From a virus: 64,000 nt of DNA. The translations under genes were made by a program, and so were the position numbers. A model generated the notes under the pieces. It was not told where the DNA came from and searched no databases. It saw only the letters and a list, made by a program, of their open reading frames with translations. Positions 1 through 7,255 of the stretch are shown one piece after another (positions within the stretch are counted from its first letter, which is position 1; each line of letters opens with the position of its first letter). Where the stretch lies: positions 1 through 64,000 of IMG/VR virus record IMGVR_UViG_3300047320_000132. One strand, given 5' to 3'.

Positions 1-101
1 GAAAGCCTTAGCCAGCATACGTTTGAGGCTGTCCAAGAGTGCAAAGTGAAATTGGACAAATTGGACACGTAGCCAGCAAACCCAATACCAGTAAGGCTTT
101 C
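1..101 (+). ncRNA. Candidate retron msr-msd RNA
   Basis: Bases 1-10 (GAAAGCCTTA) are the exact reverse complement of 92-101 (TAAGGCTTTC) and enclose 81 bases. The first arm is followed by GC, the arrangement of retron a1/a2 arms, where the branching G follows a1 (as recalled for Ec86, CCCTTA-GC ... TAAGGG). Inside, GGCT+GTCCAA (27-36) can pair with TTGGAC+AGCC (61-66 and 71-74), giving a long inner hairpin that could be the msd. A retron-type RT lies downstream. The window edge may cut the 5' arm, and at about 100 nt it is short for a retron RNA, so this is an inference. Confidence 0.45.
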
Positions 102-153
102 AGAGATTTGGGATTTGTCCAGTTTTTTTGGACCTCAAGAAAAATGATATTTT

Positions 154-162
154 TGGTATAAC
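154..162 (+). promoter_or_regulatory. TGGTATAAC early-type promoter
   Basis: A TGGTATAAC element after a T-rich run, one of about 19 similar extended -10-like elements in the window. It lies about 80 bases upstream of the 42-aa peptide gene, so it probably drives the peptide, the 166-aa protein and the RT, while the ncRNA candidate would need a promoter left of the window. Confidence 0.6.
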
Positions 163-243
163 AATATTGTCAGGCACTACCCTACTCGAAGAAGCAGCGA
201 CATTCTTTTAGCCCCAGCCTTTGGGGTTCACTGGAGATCGCTC

Positions 244-372
244 ATGGGTAAATTCCTAATGAAGCTCATCATGTTTGTGAAGATTGTCAAGGTTGCACTC
301 CGGATCGCTACAACGATCCTGGAAGTAGCCGAGCATCTGACGGACAAGCTGAGCGAACAACACGTAGTATAA
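244..372 (+). CDS. 42-aa hydrophobic/amphipathic peptide
   Basis: ATG at 244 follows TGGAGATC, a plausible ribosome site, and the frame runs 42 codons to TAA at 370-372. The peptide begins MGKFLMKLIMFVKIVKVALR: lysines spaced along a strongly hydrophobic stretch, then a polar acidic tail. This fits an amphipathic or membrane-inserting helix. It is the first gene after the promoter and lies between the ncRNA candidate and the RT. Several retrons use small membrane-active effectors, so a toxin/effector role is possible but unproven. I do not recognise a family. Confidence 0.5.
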   Translation: MGKFLMKLIMFVKIVKVALRIATTILEVAEHLTDKLSEQHVV

Positions 373-434
373 AGTCCTCGCTTAGCTCTTTTAGAACCGT
401 GGGTAGTAACTACCCACATTAACACTGGTGCAAT

Positions 435-935
435 ATGGATCTTTCATCCGTTAACTCGAAGAACGTACCAAAGTTAGCGACGTCTGAATTGACGGTCAAA
501 GACAATTATTACGTTGTGAAAACCGGACAGTTGTACAACTATTATCCGATCAAAGTGAAGACGTTCACTGAGACGGATAGTATTATCCGCTTCGAAAAAT
601 CGCCACCGGTCTTGATGGAAGGTATCGCAATTGTAGGGAAAAAGCCCTACCGCGTTACCCCTCAAGATCTACTGCGGCAAATCATTCGTAAGTCACGAGA
701 AGTTGCTGTACCTAAAAGAGACAAAGTAAATGGAAAATCAGGAAACGTTGGAACTGTCGAACCCGCCTCAATCAAAGCCATTCAACATTCAAACCAATCA
801 GGAGTTAGCGCAAAAACTGAAGTGGAAGAACACGCAGTTGCTGACGCTGCTTGGGATGACCAAATCGGAGCATTATTCGATTTTATCGCTGCGAAAGAGG
901 GGGAGTTCGAAATTACGGATTCTTCACAATCCTGA
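435..935 (+). CDS. Unknown protein of the retron-like cassette
   Basis: This 166-residue protein was not recognised. The first 90 residues look folded, with beta-rich stretches and basic residues around position 90; the last 60 are polar and acidic, ending EFEITDSSQS. Its last 206 bases overlap the RT gene in another frame, so the pair should be co-translated or coupled. Position between the ncRNA candidate and RT suggests an accessory or effector protein. Whether the C-terminal portion over the RT start is functional, or just the gene running on, cannot be told. It has no obvious enzymatic motif. Confidence 0.6.
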   Translation: MDLSSVNSKNVPKLATSELTVKDNYYVVKTGQLYNYYPIKVKTFTETDSIIRFEKSPPVLMEGIAIVGKKPYRVTPQDLLRQIIRKSREVAVPKRDKVNGKSGNVGTVEPASIKAIQHSNQSGVSAKTEVEEHAVADAAWDDQIGALFDFIAAKEGEFEITDSSQS

Positions 936-1746
936 TAATCTGATGCGAGTTATTCAGTACAAAATCCTGACCCAGGTGCTGAATAAGATTGAAGTCCCGG
1001 AGTACATTCAAGCTTTTGAGAAGGGCAAGAGTATTCCGAAGATGGCACAACGCCATGTGGGTAAGGATATGGTCGTGAGTATCGACCTTGAAGATTTCTT
1101 TACTTCTATCAAGCAGTACCAGTTGTTTGATCTGTTCCAGCATATCGGTTTCGGCGAGAAACCTGCCCGAACCCTGTCAGAGCTTTGCACCTACGAATCA
1201 TTCGTTCCCCAAGGCGCGCTGACAAGTCCGAAGCTCAGTAATATCATCACTGCGCTTACGTTCGGGCCTGCGATCAAAGAGTATTGTGACAAGCAAGGCT
1301 ATACCTTGAGTATCTACGCGGATGACATCACAATCTCTATGGATCGGGAAACAAGACTTAAACACGGGAAGGGTATTGTTAAAGATCTTCTCGAAGTAGT
1401 ATCGCGTGAAGTTGGTCGGTATCGATTCCGGATAAATACCAAGAAGACCAAAGTAATGCGTTATTTCCAACGGCAGTATGTTTGCGGAGCCGTTGTGAAC
1501 GTTATGGTCAATCTGCAAAAAACTGAGCGTAACAAACTCAGAGCTATGGTTTACAACTGCAATAAAAATGGTATCGAGGCAGAAGCTGCAAAGGCCGGTA
1601 TCAGTGCAGATCAGTTTTACAGTAAACTCATGGGGCGATTGAACTGGTTCAGCCAGCTGAATCCCACAGCTGGTGATCGTTTAAAGTCAAAGCTAAAGCA
1701 AGTCAATGCGGAGCAAGGCCAACCCATTGCCACAGAGGAAACGTAA
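730..1746 (+). CDS. Retron-type reverse transcriptase
   Basis: A 338-residue RT. Landmarks in order: a SLRKRG...LRILHNP start of the finger domain near residues 53-68; GKSIPKMAQRH with A and H in the positions of the retron NAxxH motif; SIDLEDFFTSI (motif A aspartate); VPQGALTSPKLSN (motif B, QGxxTSP, not the SQ form of diversity-generating elements); YADDITIS with the catalytic YADD; and RQYVCGAVVN, matching the retron VTG segment with T replaced by C. It would make msDNA from a partner ncRNA. It overlaps the preceding gene by 206 bases, and its start has only a weak purine-rich ribosome site. Assignment as retron-type is fairly sure; the partner RNA is not. Confidence 0.9.
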   Translation: MENQETLELSNPPQSKPFNIQTNQELAQKLKWKNTQLLTLLGMTKSEHYSILSLRKRGSSKLRILHNPDNLMRVIQYKILTQVLNKIEVPEYIQAFEKGKSIPKMAQRHVGKDMVVSIDLEDFFTSIKQYQLFDLFQHIGFGEKPARTLSELCTYESFVPQGALTSPKLSNIITALTFGPAIKEYCDKQGYTLSIYADDITISMDRETRLKHGKGIVKDLLEVVSREVGRYRFRINTKKTKVMRYFQRQYVCGAVVNVMVNLQKTERNKLRAMVYNCNKNGIEAEAAKAGISADQFYSKLMGRLNWFSQLNPTAGDRLKSKLKQVNAEQGQPIATEET

Positions 1747-2027
1747 AAGTACTTTATGTCGTTAGACTCTGGAACACCGTAGAGCAAATATCAGACCGCA
1801 TCTGAAAATCTCTGCCAGTTTTTATGACTAGTTTTCTGGGTAAAAAACTATAGTCTGCTTCTTCGAGCTTGGCCTGTACTACCGTAGTAGAAGTATTTCT
1901 TCAACGTAGTAGTATAAAAGGGAGAGTTAATATGGACCGCATAATTCCACACTTCACCGCAGTAAGTGAACTCGATCACTGCAACGTAGTTACATGATAA
2001 CTTCTTAGGAACCCCCCACTGTATAAG
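1747..2027 (+). other. Structured 3' region after the RT
   Basis: This 281-base stretch holds several hairpins: TCAGA/TCTGA (1791-1795/1801-1805), GACTAGTTTT with AAAACTATAGTC (1826-1835/1844-1855, two-base insertion) and the palindrome TACTAC-C-GTAGTA (1877-1889). Only a 21-codon ORF is visible in it. It could be an untranslated structured RNA, an operator region, or an alternative site for the RT's template RNA. Confidence 0.3.
1932..1997 (+). CDS. Possible 21-aa peptide
   Basis: ATG at 1932 is preceded by GGGAGAG at good spacing and followed by 21 codons (starting MDRIIPHFTAVSELDHCNVV) to TGA. The ribosome site is the only positive evidence; length and composition give no function. It lies just before the terminator closing the RT operon. 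Confidence 0.3.
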   Translation: MDRIIPHFTAVSELDHCNVVT

Positions 2028-2028
2028 G

Positions 2029-2053
2029 ATCCGGCTTCGTGCCGGATTTTTTT
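2029..2053 (+). terminator. Rho-independent terminator
   Basis: ATCCGGC-TTCGT-GCCGGAT stem-loop followed by a T run. It closes the retron-like operon. Confidence 0.85.
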
Positions 2054-2079
2054 AGCCTTTCAAGATTGGCTCTTCGAAC

Positions 2080-2088
2080 TGGTATAAG
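2080..2088 (+). promoter_or_regulatory. TGGTATAAG early-type promoter
   Basis: TGGTATAAG followed by TAAAGTAG, 43 bases upstream of the next + strand gene and directly after a terminator. Confidence 0.65.
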
Positions 2089-2131
2089 TAAAGTAGATAC
2101 AACAACTACCTTTTTATAGGAACTCAAGACC

Positions 2132-2422
2132 ATGACCGCACTTGCCCAAACCCTTCGTGATGTTTGTGCCGCAGCCAATTCCGTATCCGACGGAAGCAAA
2201 GCTGTATACACGTTTAACAAATTTAAGGAAGACTGCCTTCAGCGTGCTCGCCGAGGACACACTTCCAATGAACTTACCGTTGACTGGACTGACTTATCGA
2301 AAGATGAGCGTGAAAGCCTCGGCGCTGATCTCGTCGCAATGATCAATCGAGAAGAGCTGAAGGTTCTCGAATATGACGATAGCAGCATTCGATATCTCAC
2401 TGTTACCGTCTCCTGGCGTTAA
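2132..2422 (+). CDS. Small unknown protein
   Basis: A 96-residue protein with its own promoter (2080) and terminator (2432), so it is a single-gene unit. The ATG follows TAGGAACTCAAGACC, a moderate ribosome site. Sequence is soluble and mixed alpha/beta, with an acidic middle (WTDLSKDERESLGADL) and a C-terminal beta-like end (RYLTVTVSWR). No family was recognised. The one-gene, own-promoter arrangement is typical of phage early accessory genes. Confidence 0.7.
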   Translation: MTALAQTLRDVCAAANSVSDGSKAVYTFNKFKEDCLQRARRGHTSNELTVDWTDLSKDERESLGADLVAMINREELKVLEYDDSSIRYLTVTVSWR

Positions 2423-2431
2423 GCCCAAAGT

Positions 2432-2459
2432 AAAAAGCCCAGCTAACACCGGGCTTTTT
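2432..2459. terminator. Bidirectional terminator
   Basis: AAAAAGCCC...GGGCTTTTT symmetric stem between convergent genes; works for the + gene ending at 2422 and the - gene ending at 2462. Confidence 0.85.
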
Positions 2460-2461
2460 CT

Positions 2462-3637
2462 TTAGTCTTTTGCAGTGAGTCTAGTCAGTTCTCTGAACCA
2501 GGCTTTGCGAGTCTTCTCGTTGTATTCAGCAAGATTGTTGTGATTTCTATAAACCCAGCCTTGAGCACGGGCATAGATGTTTGCCACAAACAGTTTCTCT
2601 GCAATGTCGTTAGAGTCGTTAGGATCTGCGATGAACATTCCATCAATCCAATCTACTTCTTCCGACACGATAACAGGAACACCCTGAGAAACTTGATCAG
2701 CTGTTACAATATTGAAAGTTTCGGTGTATGATACTTGTAAACCGAAATCCATTGTGCCGACCAGCTTGAGGAACTCATGATGCGGCATCCAGTTATGTTC
2801 AACCAGTTCATGATCAATGTTCTGGAAAATCATTTGAAGGTTCTTAAGAACCTGATTAGCACCTGAGCCTTCCATGCGGGTAGAGTTGATATGGAAGTAC
2901 AGTTTTTTACCCATACGATTAGCAAACTTGATAGCTGCAATTGCCTGGATCACGTGATTCTTGAGCGGACGAATTGCACCAAAGCAACCAATATGAACTT
3001 CATCGTGTTTGGACTTATAATCTGGACGATCCTGCTTAAGCCTATGAATAGGATAGTAGTTTGGCAGAAAAGGGCAACGCTCTTTAGCTTGCTGCAAAGT
3101 CCAATCGCCATGATGGTTATACGCTAGTTGTGCGATTTCATCGTTGGTAACTTCAGAGTTTGACGATACATATACGTTTGGATAGTCTGTATAGCGCATC
3201 GACCAGTCAAACGCAATTCCTTCATTCGCAAGGAACGGCGACTTACTATGGTTACGAATAACCCACTTCACATTCGGGTGAAGTTTTGCTAAGACATCGA
3301 ACTTCTCTGGAACAACCCAGTAAGCTTCGATGATTACAACATTTGGTTTAAAGCGGGTAACTTCACGATCGATAGCGTTGTTATCTTCTACGTGTACGAT
3401 TTCTGCTTCGTACCGGTCAGGCTCTTCATTGAGCATTTCAACCATAAAGCGTGCGCTGTTAAACAGGCCGCTCTCAAGCATACCCGAGCAGTTATATCCG
3501 TCTTCGTTTGTATATTGGTTCTCTCTGTACTTGAGAATGAACTGAACTTTAATTGGCACGATTTCTCCTTGATTCTTCGGCGTTGATTGTTTGTTGAATA
3601 GTACTCTCCGTATCCATTCTGTTAGTTTGTTGAGCAT
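2462..3637 (-). CDS. GT-B type glycosyltransferase
   Basis: A 391-residue protein with a GT-B plan. The N-terminal half has a Rossmann-like pattern (KPNVVIIEAYWVVPEKFDVL). The C-terminal half contains IGCFGAIRPLKNHVIQAIAA, where GT4 enzymes have the G-x-LxxxKN nucleotide-sugar loop, and SYTETFNIVTADQVSQGVPV, with the acidic residue and ESFN-like context of the donor site. It would transfer sugar from a nucleotide donor, perhaps to phage DNA, virion protein or host surface. It directly follows the baseplate spike gene (2-base gap), so it is expressed late. Acceptor unknown. Confidence 0.8.
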   Translation of the reverse strand: MLNKLTEWIRRVLFNKQSTPKNQGEIVPIKVQFILKYRENQYTNEDGYNCSGMLESGLFNSARFMVEMLNEEPDRYEAEIVHVEDNNAIDREVTRFKPNVVIIEAYWVVPEKFDVLAKLHPNVKWVIRNHSKSPFLANEGIAFDWSMRYTDYPNVYVSSNSEVTNDEIAQLAYNHHGDWTLQQAKERCPFLPNYYPIHRLKQDRPDYKSKHDEVHIGCFGAIRPLKNHVIQAIAAIKFANRMGKKLYFHINSTRMEGSGANQVLKNLQMIFQNIDHELVEHNWMPHHEFLKLVGTMDFGLQVSYTETFNIVTADQVSQGVPVIVSEEVDWIDGMFIADPNDSNDIAEKLFVANIYARAQGWVYRNHNNLAEYNEKTRKAWFRELTRLTAKD

Positions 3638-3639
3638 AA

Positions 3640-4680
3640 TTATCCTAGTTGTACGCCACCTGATGTGACTTTCATAAAATGACCGCTATAGGTTGCATTT
3701 ACCCCATTACTATCCAGAGTTACTTCAGCACCACTACTATGTTTTAGGTCAATGACACTTGCGTTGAGTGTAACAGTTTGTTGCCCTTCGTAGTCTAGGG
3801 TGATTTGTGACCCGTCCCACGTGGCTATGTGATTTCCGCCAAAATCAACTGTGACTTTTGTCCCGTCTTGGTACATCTTTGTTTGACCAACTATCTGAAT
3901 GACGGCTCCACTGGTTCCATCTACAGTACGAGACATAGAACCCGCAGGGGCTTCTTCTCGGAATATGATAGATGAGGCAGATGGTAAAGACGTGACATTT
4001 TGGTAATTAGTCTTTACTGCTTGTGCAAGTGCAACATCGCCATAATACAGGTTATATCCGTAATTTTCAATCTGTGCTGCGGAAGAAGTTGATGCATATC
4101 CAGTATAGCGGTACACTCTACCTTTAATGTTCTTGATGATATCAGAGCTTACATCGGTGAAGTGTTCAAAGTTTCTGGAAACGATACGAACTACGTCGTC
4201 CCATTTGGAGATGAAGATTTCAGCTAAGCGTGAGCTTCGAAAAAGCAAAGAACCGCCACGCAAGATAGCTAACATGCCTCCGCCGCTTGAACCTAGAATT
4301 CTGTCGCCAACTGCCATGTCTCCAGGCTTGTTAATGTCATTAATTGCATTGACGCCTTCAGGACTAAAGTTGCCGGTATCAGCGACGGGATCTCCGGAAT
4401 CGATATGCTTCGGAAATGCACTATCTACTGTCTGAGTCTTTGACATGAATAGAATAATCACCGGATATCCGAGGCCATACATGATAGCAACACGGTCTCC
4501 CATTACGGGCGTAACACGGTCGCCAGCTCTGCTGGAACCACCGGATGGCTGGCCCCATTGGACTTGATCCAAGTTCTGGCCCCGAACAGTTTTTACCTTG
4601 CAAAAACCTCTGGTCACGTCAACTTCAGTGACAAAGCCTTCGTCAAAGTTGGAATCAATTCTTGACGGATTGTTAAACAT
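3640..4680 (-). CDS. Baseplate spike protein with OB-fold
   Basis: A 346-residue protein. Residues about 15-85 match the OB-fold of gpV/gp5-type baseplate spikes: FVTEVDVTRGFCKVKT, then GDRVTPVMGDRVAIMYGLGY. The C-terminal 90 residues are a run of short beta strands (DGSQITLDYEGQQTVTLNAS and following) ending VTSGGVQLG, as in triple-stranded beta-helix spikes. It would form the membrane-puncturing tip under the tail tube. The start is preceded by GAGG; the TATAAATA just upstream of the ATG resembles a late promoter but overlaps the leader. Gene order places it downstream of the tail genes. Confidence 0.75.
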   Translation of the reverse strand: MFNNPSRIDSNFDEGFVTEVDVTRGFCKVKTVRGQNLDQVQWGQPSGGSSRAGDRVTPVMGDRVAIMYGLGYPVIILFMSKTQTVDSAFPKHIDSGDPVADTGNFSPEGVNAINDINKPGDMAVGDRILGSSGGGMLAILRGGSLLFRSSRLAEIFISKWDDVVRIVSRNFEHFTDVSSDIIKNIKGRVYRYTGYASTSSAAQIENYGYNLYYGDVALAQAVKTNYQNVTSLPSASSIIFREEAPAGSMSRTVDGTSGAVIQIVGQTKMYQDGTKVTVDFGGNHIATWDGSQITLDYEGQQTVTLNASVIDLKHSSGAEVTLDSNGVNATYSGHFMKVTSGGVQLG

Positions 4681-4696
4681 TATTTATAACCTCGTT

Positions 4697-4705
4697 TGGT
4701 ATAAG
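4697..4705 (+). promoter_or_regulatory. TGGTATAAG early-type promoter
   Basis: TTTGGTATAAGTATTATAG, 20 bases before the metallophosphoesterase ATG, in the divergent gap between the spike gene (-) and the + strand operon. Confidence 0.7.
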
Positions 4706-4725
4706 TATTATAGGAGAACTTTATT

Positions 4726-5565
4726 ATGATCGTACAACCTATTTCCGACCTCCACCTCGACTGTCTCAACGAGATGCACCTTGAACAGGTGATGGAGAAC
4801 ACTATCAACCCCAAGGCAGATGTCATCATCCTTGCAGGGGACACCTGCGAACATGCAGAGATCCAACTGCTGAAAGACTTCGTAGGACAGACCTCAAAGC
4901 CCTTCTATATAGTGGCTGGTAATCACGAATATTGGGGCGACGTCAATTGCAAAGAATTCATCCCTTGGTTCAAGAAACAGCTTGAGCACTTTCCTCATGT
5001 GAAAGTCCTTGAGAACGATCACGTCGTTATCGACGATGTGGTTATTTTTGGAGGAACCCTTTGGACGAATCTGCGGAATCCGATCAATGCCAACATGATC
5101 AGACAATACATGCGTGACTTTGTTCGATCTCCCGGTCTCACCACCGATTTCACGAATGACAAGCACGAGGAAACTGTTGAGTATATCCGTCAGTGTCTGC
5201 ACTTGGAGCAGTGGAAAGATTTGAAGAAAATTGTCGTTACGCATCACGGCCCTTCTTTTAAAGCTGTCGATGATTTCTACAAGTTCGATACTGCGAACTG
5301 TGGCTATCAAAGCAACCTGGATTATATCCTGGAAGCTGAGTGGGCACCAGAAGTTTGGATCCACGGCCACAGCCATATGAAGATGGATCGCAGATTGGGG
5401 AATACCCGTGTAATCCGCAACCCAATGGGCTATAAATCGTACGGTGAAATGACAACTGGTTTTGATCCCAAGTTTTTGATTAATACCGATGATTTGACAA
5501 CCGTTGATAAGTATCACCGTTCCATTATTGACATCTGGAATGAATTTGAAGACCAGTTCAAATAA
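4726..5565 (+). CDS. Calcineurin-like metallophosphoesterase
   Basis: A 279-residue enzyme with the full set of metallophosphoesterase motifs: DLHLD at residues 8-12, AGDT near 38, GNHEYW near 65, VVTHHGPS near 170 and WIHGHSHMK near 208. These residues bind two metal ions and hydrolyse phosphomono- or diesters; substrate could be a nucleotide, cyclic nucleotide, RNA end or protein. The ATG follows TAGGAGAAC, a strong ribosome site, 20 bases after an early-type promoter. It heads a short operon with two unknown genes. Enzyme class is secure; substrate is not known. Confidence 0.9.
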   Translation: MIVQPISDLHLDCLNEMHLEQVMENTINPKADVIILAGDTCEHAEIQLLKDFVGQTSKPFYIVAGNHEYWGDVNCKEFIPWFKKQLEHFPHVKVLENDHVVIDDVVIFGGTLWTNLRNPINANMIRQYMRDFVRSPGLTTDFTNDKHEETVEYIRQCLHLEQWKDLKKIVVTHHGPSFKAVDDFYKFDTANCGYQSNLDYILEAEWAPEVWIHGHSHMKMDRRLGNTRVIRNPMGYKSYGEMTTGFDPKFLINTDDLTTVDKYHRSIIDIWNEFEDQFK

Positions 5566-5577
5566 TCGAGGTGTACT

Positions 5578-5790
5578 GTGGCGAAAAAAGAAAACTTTTG
5601 TCTCCAGTGTGGGGTTACCCAATCCGATTGGAATCTCCTCCAGCAAGGAAAGCTCGTAGTAATAGGAGAAGTTCGAGATAACGGTGTCACCTGGTTCAAT
5701 CGAAATCCCCATGCGTGGCCTCTTGGAACCCTGATTTATGCACAGGAAGTGAATGTCAAACCCAGAGCCGAAACCGAAACGGACGCGTGA
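5578..5790 (+). CDS. Small unknown protein, GTG start
   Basis: A 70-residue protein starting at GTG 5578, 8 bases after GAGG, with 12 bases separating it from the phosphoesterase gene. It begins MAKKENFCLQCGVTQSDWNL; the single CxxC could form half of a metal site but no second pair is present. The middle is beta-rich (VVIGEVRDNGVTW). No function recognised. Start chosen because no ATG lies in the first half of the frame. Confidence 0.6.
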   Translation: MAKKENFCLQCGVTQSDWNLLQQGKLVVIGEVRDNGVTWFNRNPHAWPLGTLIYAQEVNVKPRAETETDA

Positions 5791-5858
5791 AAAGAAGCGT
5801 ATCCGTAAGTTGCTTAGAGAACAGTTACCACAACCAAAATCCGATAAGGAGAAAAAGA

Positions 5859-6329
5859 ATGACCGAAGACCAAGTTAAGGCGATTTTCCTGCTGGCGAAT
5901 GTGAAGTATAAAGCCCTTATCCAGACAGAGAATGAGTACTGGCCTAAAGCGTATGTCGAGGAGATCAAAAGTGATCCGTGGTGGCTTGTCGCAACTGATT
6001 TCGGCATAGTCAAGATCGGCTGGCGCAAACGGGTTATTAACATCGATTGGTCAGACACTAAAATGCGTCTTAGATCGACATTCAGTTATGACGATTTCGA
6101 ATTTTGGGAACGTGGACTTACTCAGGATGACGTCACGAAATGGGAGACGGGTATTCATGCATATGGCTATGGTAAAGCCATTGATTATCTGAGGGAGTTG
6201 GAGGTGCGGTCTAGACAATGGACTTACGCACACAGCGAAGAAGGGAAGAAAGAACTCGTTGAGCGTCGTATCAGAGATGAGAAGTACAAAGCTGAAAAGG
6301 CTGAGAAAGAAGCAAAACAGACCGCGTAA
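5859..6329 (+). CDS. Unknown protein with charged C-terminal helix
   Basis: A 156-residue protein. ATG 5859 is chosen because AAGGAGAAAAAG stands directly before it; the open frame extends upstream to 5715 but overlaps the preceding gene and lacks a site there. The N-terminal two-thirds is mixed, with many tryptophans (DPWWLVATDFGIVKIGW). The last 35 residues are a highly charged helix rich in E and K (EKYKAEKAEKEAKQTA), likely coiled coil. Last gene of the operon from the promoter at 4697. Not recognised. Confidence 0.65.
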   Translation: MTEDQVKAIFLLANVKYKALIQTENEYWPKAYVEEIKSDPWWLVATDFGIVKIGWRKRVINIDWSDTKMRLRSTFSYDDFEFWERGLTQDDVTKWETGIHAYGYGKAIDYLRELEVRSRQWTYAHSEEGKKELVERRIRDEKYKAEKAEKEAKQTA

Positions 6330-6330
6330 A

Positions 6331-6447
6331 TAAAAATCCCGGCATTGCACCGGGATGAATTCTCAGTAGAAAGGAGCGAAACAACTGAGAAGCGGAAGTT
6401 GTTCTAATTATTCTTTGAAGAATGTATTCAAATTTTAACACACTAAC
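6331..6447 (+). other. Intergenic region with competing hairpins
   Basis: The stem ATCCCGG/CCGGGAT (6336-6342/6350-6356) is followed by TCTCAGT/ACTGAGA (6361-6367/6384-6390) and AACAACT/AGTTGTT (6380-6386/6397-6403). The last two share bases 6384-6386 and cannot both form completely. ATTCTT/AAGAAT follows. It could be a terminator plus attenuator or a small RNA; there is no T run right after the first stem. Confidence 0.35.
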
Positions 6448-6459
6448 ATGGGGTTTACA

Positions 6460-6693
6460 ATGAATAACCGTGAACGCTGGGCTATGATTCTCTTAATAGT
6501 CTATACGATGTTCTATCTGTACACAGGACTCGTGGCTTTTTTGGAACACATGTACATTCACGCTGCTATTCGAGCGGCTTATGTATCGATCGCAGTGTGG
6601 TGTATTCGGGGCATCAATCACACAGTAGAGCATCGTGAAGATGTCTTTCAAAAATGGAAGGCGGAATATCAACGTCGACACTTCGTCGGCTAA
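6460..6693 (+). CDS. Small membrane protein
   Basis: A 77-residue protein from ATG 6460 (GGGGT 6 bases upstream; an in-frame ATG at 6448 is possible). Residues 6-27 (MILLIVYTMFYLYTGLVAFL) are one clear membrane span; residues 33-50 (AAIRAAYVSIAVWCIRGI) may be a second. The end is charged (HREDVFQKWKAEYQRR) and should be cytosolic. No recognised family. Followed at once by a terminator, so it ends the transcription unit. Phage membrane proteins of this size often alter host envelope functions; that is only context. Confidence 0.6.
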   Translation: MNNRERWAMILLIVYTMFYLYTGLVAFLEHMYIHAAIRAAYVSIAVWCIRGINHTVEHREDVFQKWKAEYQRRHFVG

Positions 6694-6699
6694 AGGAAT

Positions 6700-6726
6700 G
6701 CCCGGTTAGTACGACGGGCTTTTTTT
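6700..6726 (+). terminator. Rho-independent terminator
   Basis: GCCCG-GTTAGTACGA-CGGGC then seven T. The loop TAGTACGA resembles those at 14,994 and 14,622, a small family of related terminators. Confidence 0.85.
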
Positions 6727-6740
6727 AGACTGCCTAATTT

Positions 6741-6749
6741 TGGTATAAG
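6741..6749 (+). promoter_or_regulatory. TGGTATAAG early-type promoter
   Basis: TTTTGGTATAAGGTATATAGT, 46 bases upstream of the next gene, right after a terminator. Confidence 0.7.
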
Positions 6750-6795
6750 GTATATAGTAACACCAGTAGTTTACTTGTTATAAGGAGGGAACACG

Positions 6796-7140
6796 ATGTT
6801 GGCTCCATATGTAAAAGTAAGGGTGAGTACTGATGGCCGAGCCAAACTAATCTCGTTTGAGATACCTGGAGTTACTCTTCAGTTGTTGCAGGAAGAAGGG
6901 AAGCCTCTGCAGGCGTTCGGAGAAGGACCTGAGCATTCCGTTGAGAACCTTGTCCACGCTGCAAAATACGCTATCGATATGCAGATGGCGCAAATAGCCG
7001 GAGCACGTTATTCAAAACCTCGAATAGATGCATTAGAACAGGTTAAAAGATACATGGATGCGTTACTCACCCATAGTGCTATTGAGATTCTAAAGCATCG
7101 TCCGACGGTTAAAAGAAGGGTTGCAATGACCGTTCAATAG
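6796..7140 (+). CDS. Small unknown protein
   Basis: A 114-residue protein behind AAGGAGGG, the strongest ribosome site of this block, between its own promoter (6741) and terminator (7150). N-terminal third is beta-like (YVKVRVSTDGRAKLISFEI), the rest helical with a basic C-terminus (KHRPTVKRRVAMTVQ). No motif or family recognised. Single-gene unit. Confidence 0.7.
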   Translation: MLAPYVKVRVSTDGRAKLISFEIPGVTLQLLQEEGKPLQAFGEGPEHSVENLVHAAKYAIDMQMAQIAGARYSKPRIDALEQVKRYMDALLTHSAIEILKHRPTVKRRVAMTVQ

Positions 7141-7149
7141 AGGTATTGA

Positions 7150-7177
7150 AATAGCCCAAAGTATCGGGCTATTTTTA
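7150..7177 (+). terminator. Rho-independent terminator
   Basis: AATAGCCC-AAAGTATC-GGGCTATT followed by T run. Confidence 0.8.
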
Positions 7178-7195
7178 AATTCCTGATGTCCAGAC

Positions 7196-7204
7196 TGGTA
7201 TAAG
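7196..7204 (+). promoter_or_regulatory. TGGTATAAG early-type promoter
   Basis: CTGGTATAAGTAATGTAGAG, 51 bases before the ATG of the next gene. Confidence 0.65.
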
Positions 7205-7255
7205 TAATGTAGAGGAATATACCTCTTTTCATAACTATCTTTGAGGACTACGACC

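Noticed and set aside
1-101. tRNA or simple terminator explaining the 10-base inverted repeat
   Set aside because: No anticodon arm, T-loop or CCA end; the 81-base loop is too long for a terminator and no T run follows the second arm.
730-1746. Diversity-generating retroelement
   Set aside because: Motif B is QGxxTSP, not the DGR form, and no template/variable repeat pair was seen near the RT.
1877-1916. GTAGTAG repeats as a CRISPR or iteron array
   Set aside because: Too few and too short, with irregular spacing; better read as one palindrome plus similar words.
4894-5712. Long open frame (272 codons) on the opposite strand
   Set aside because: It is antisense to the metallophosphoesterase, whose motifs are complete, has no ribosome site and no motif of its own.
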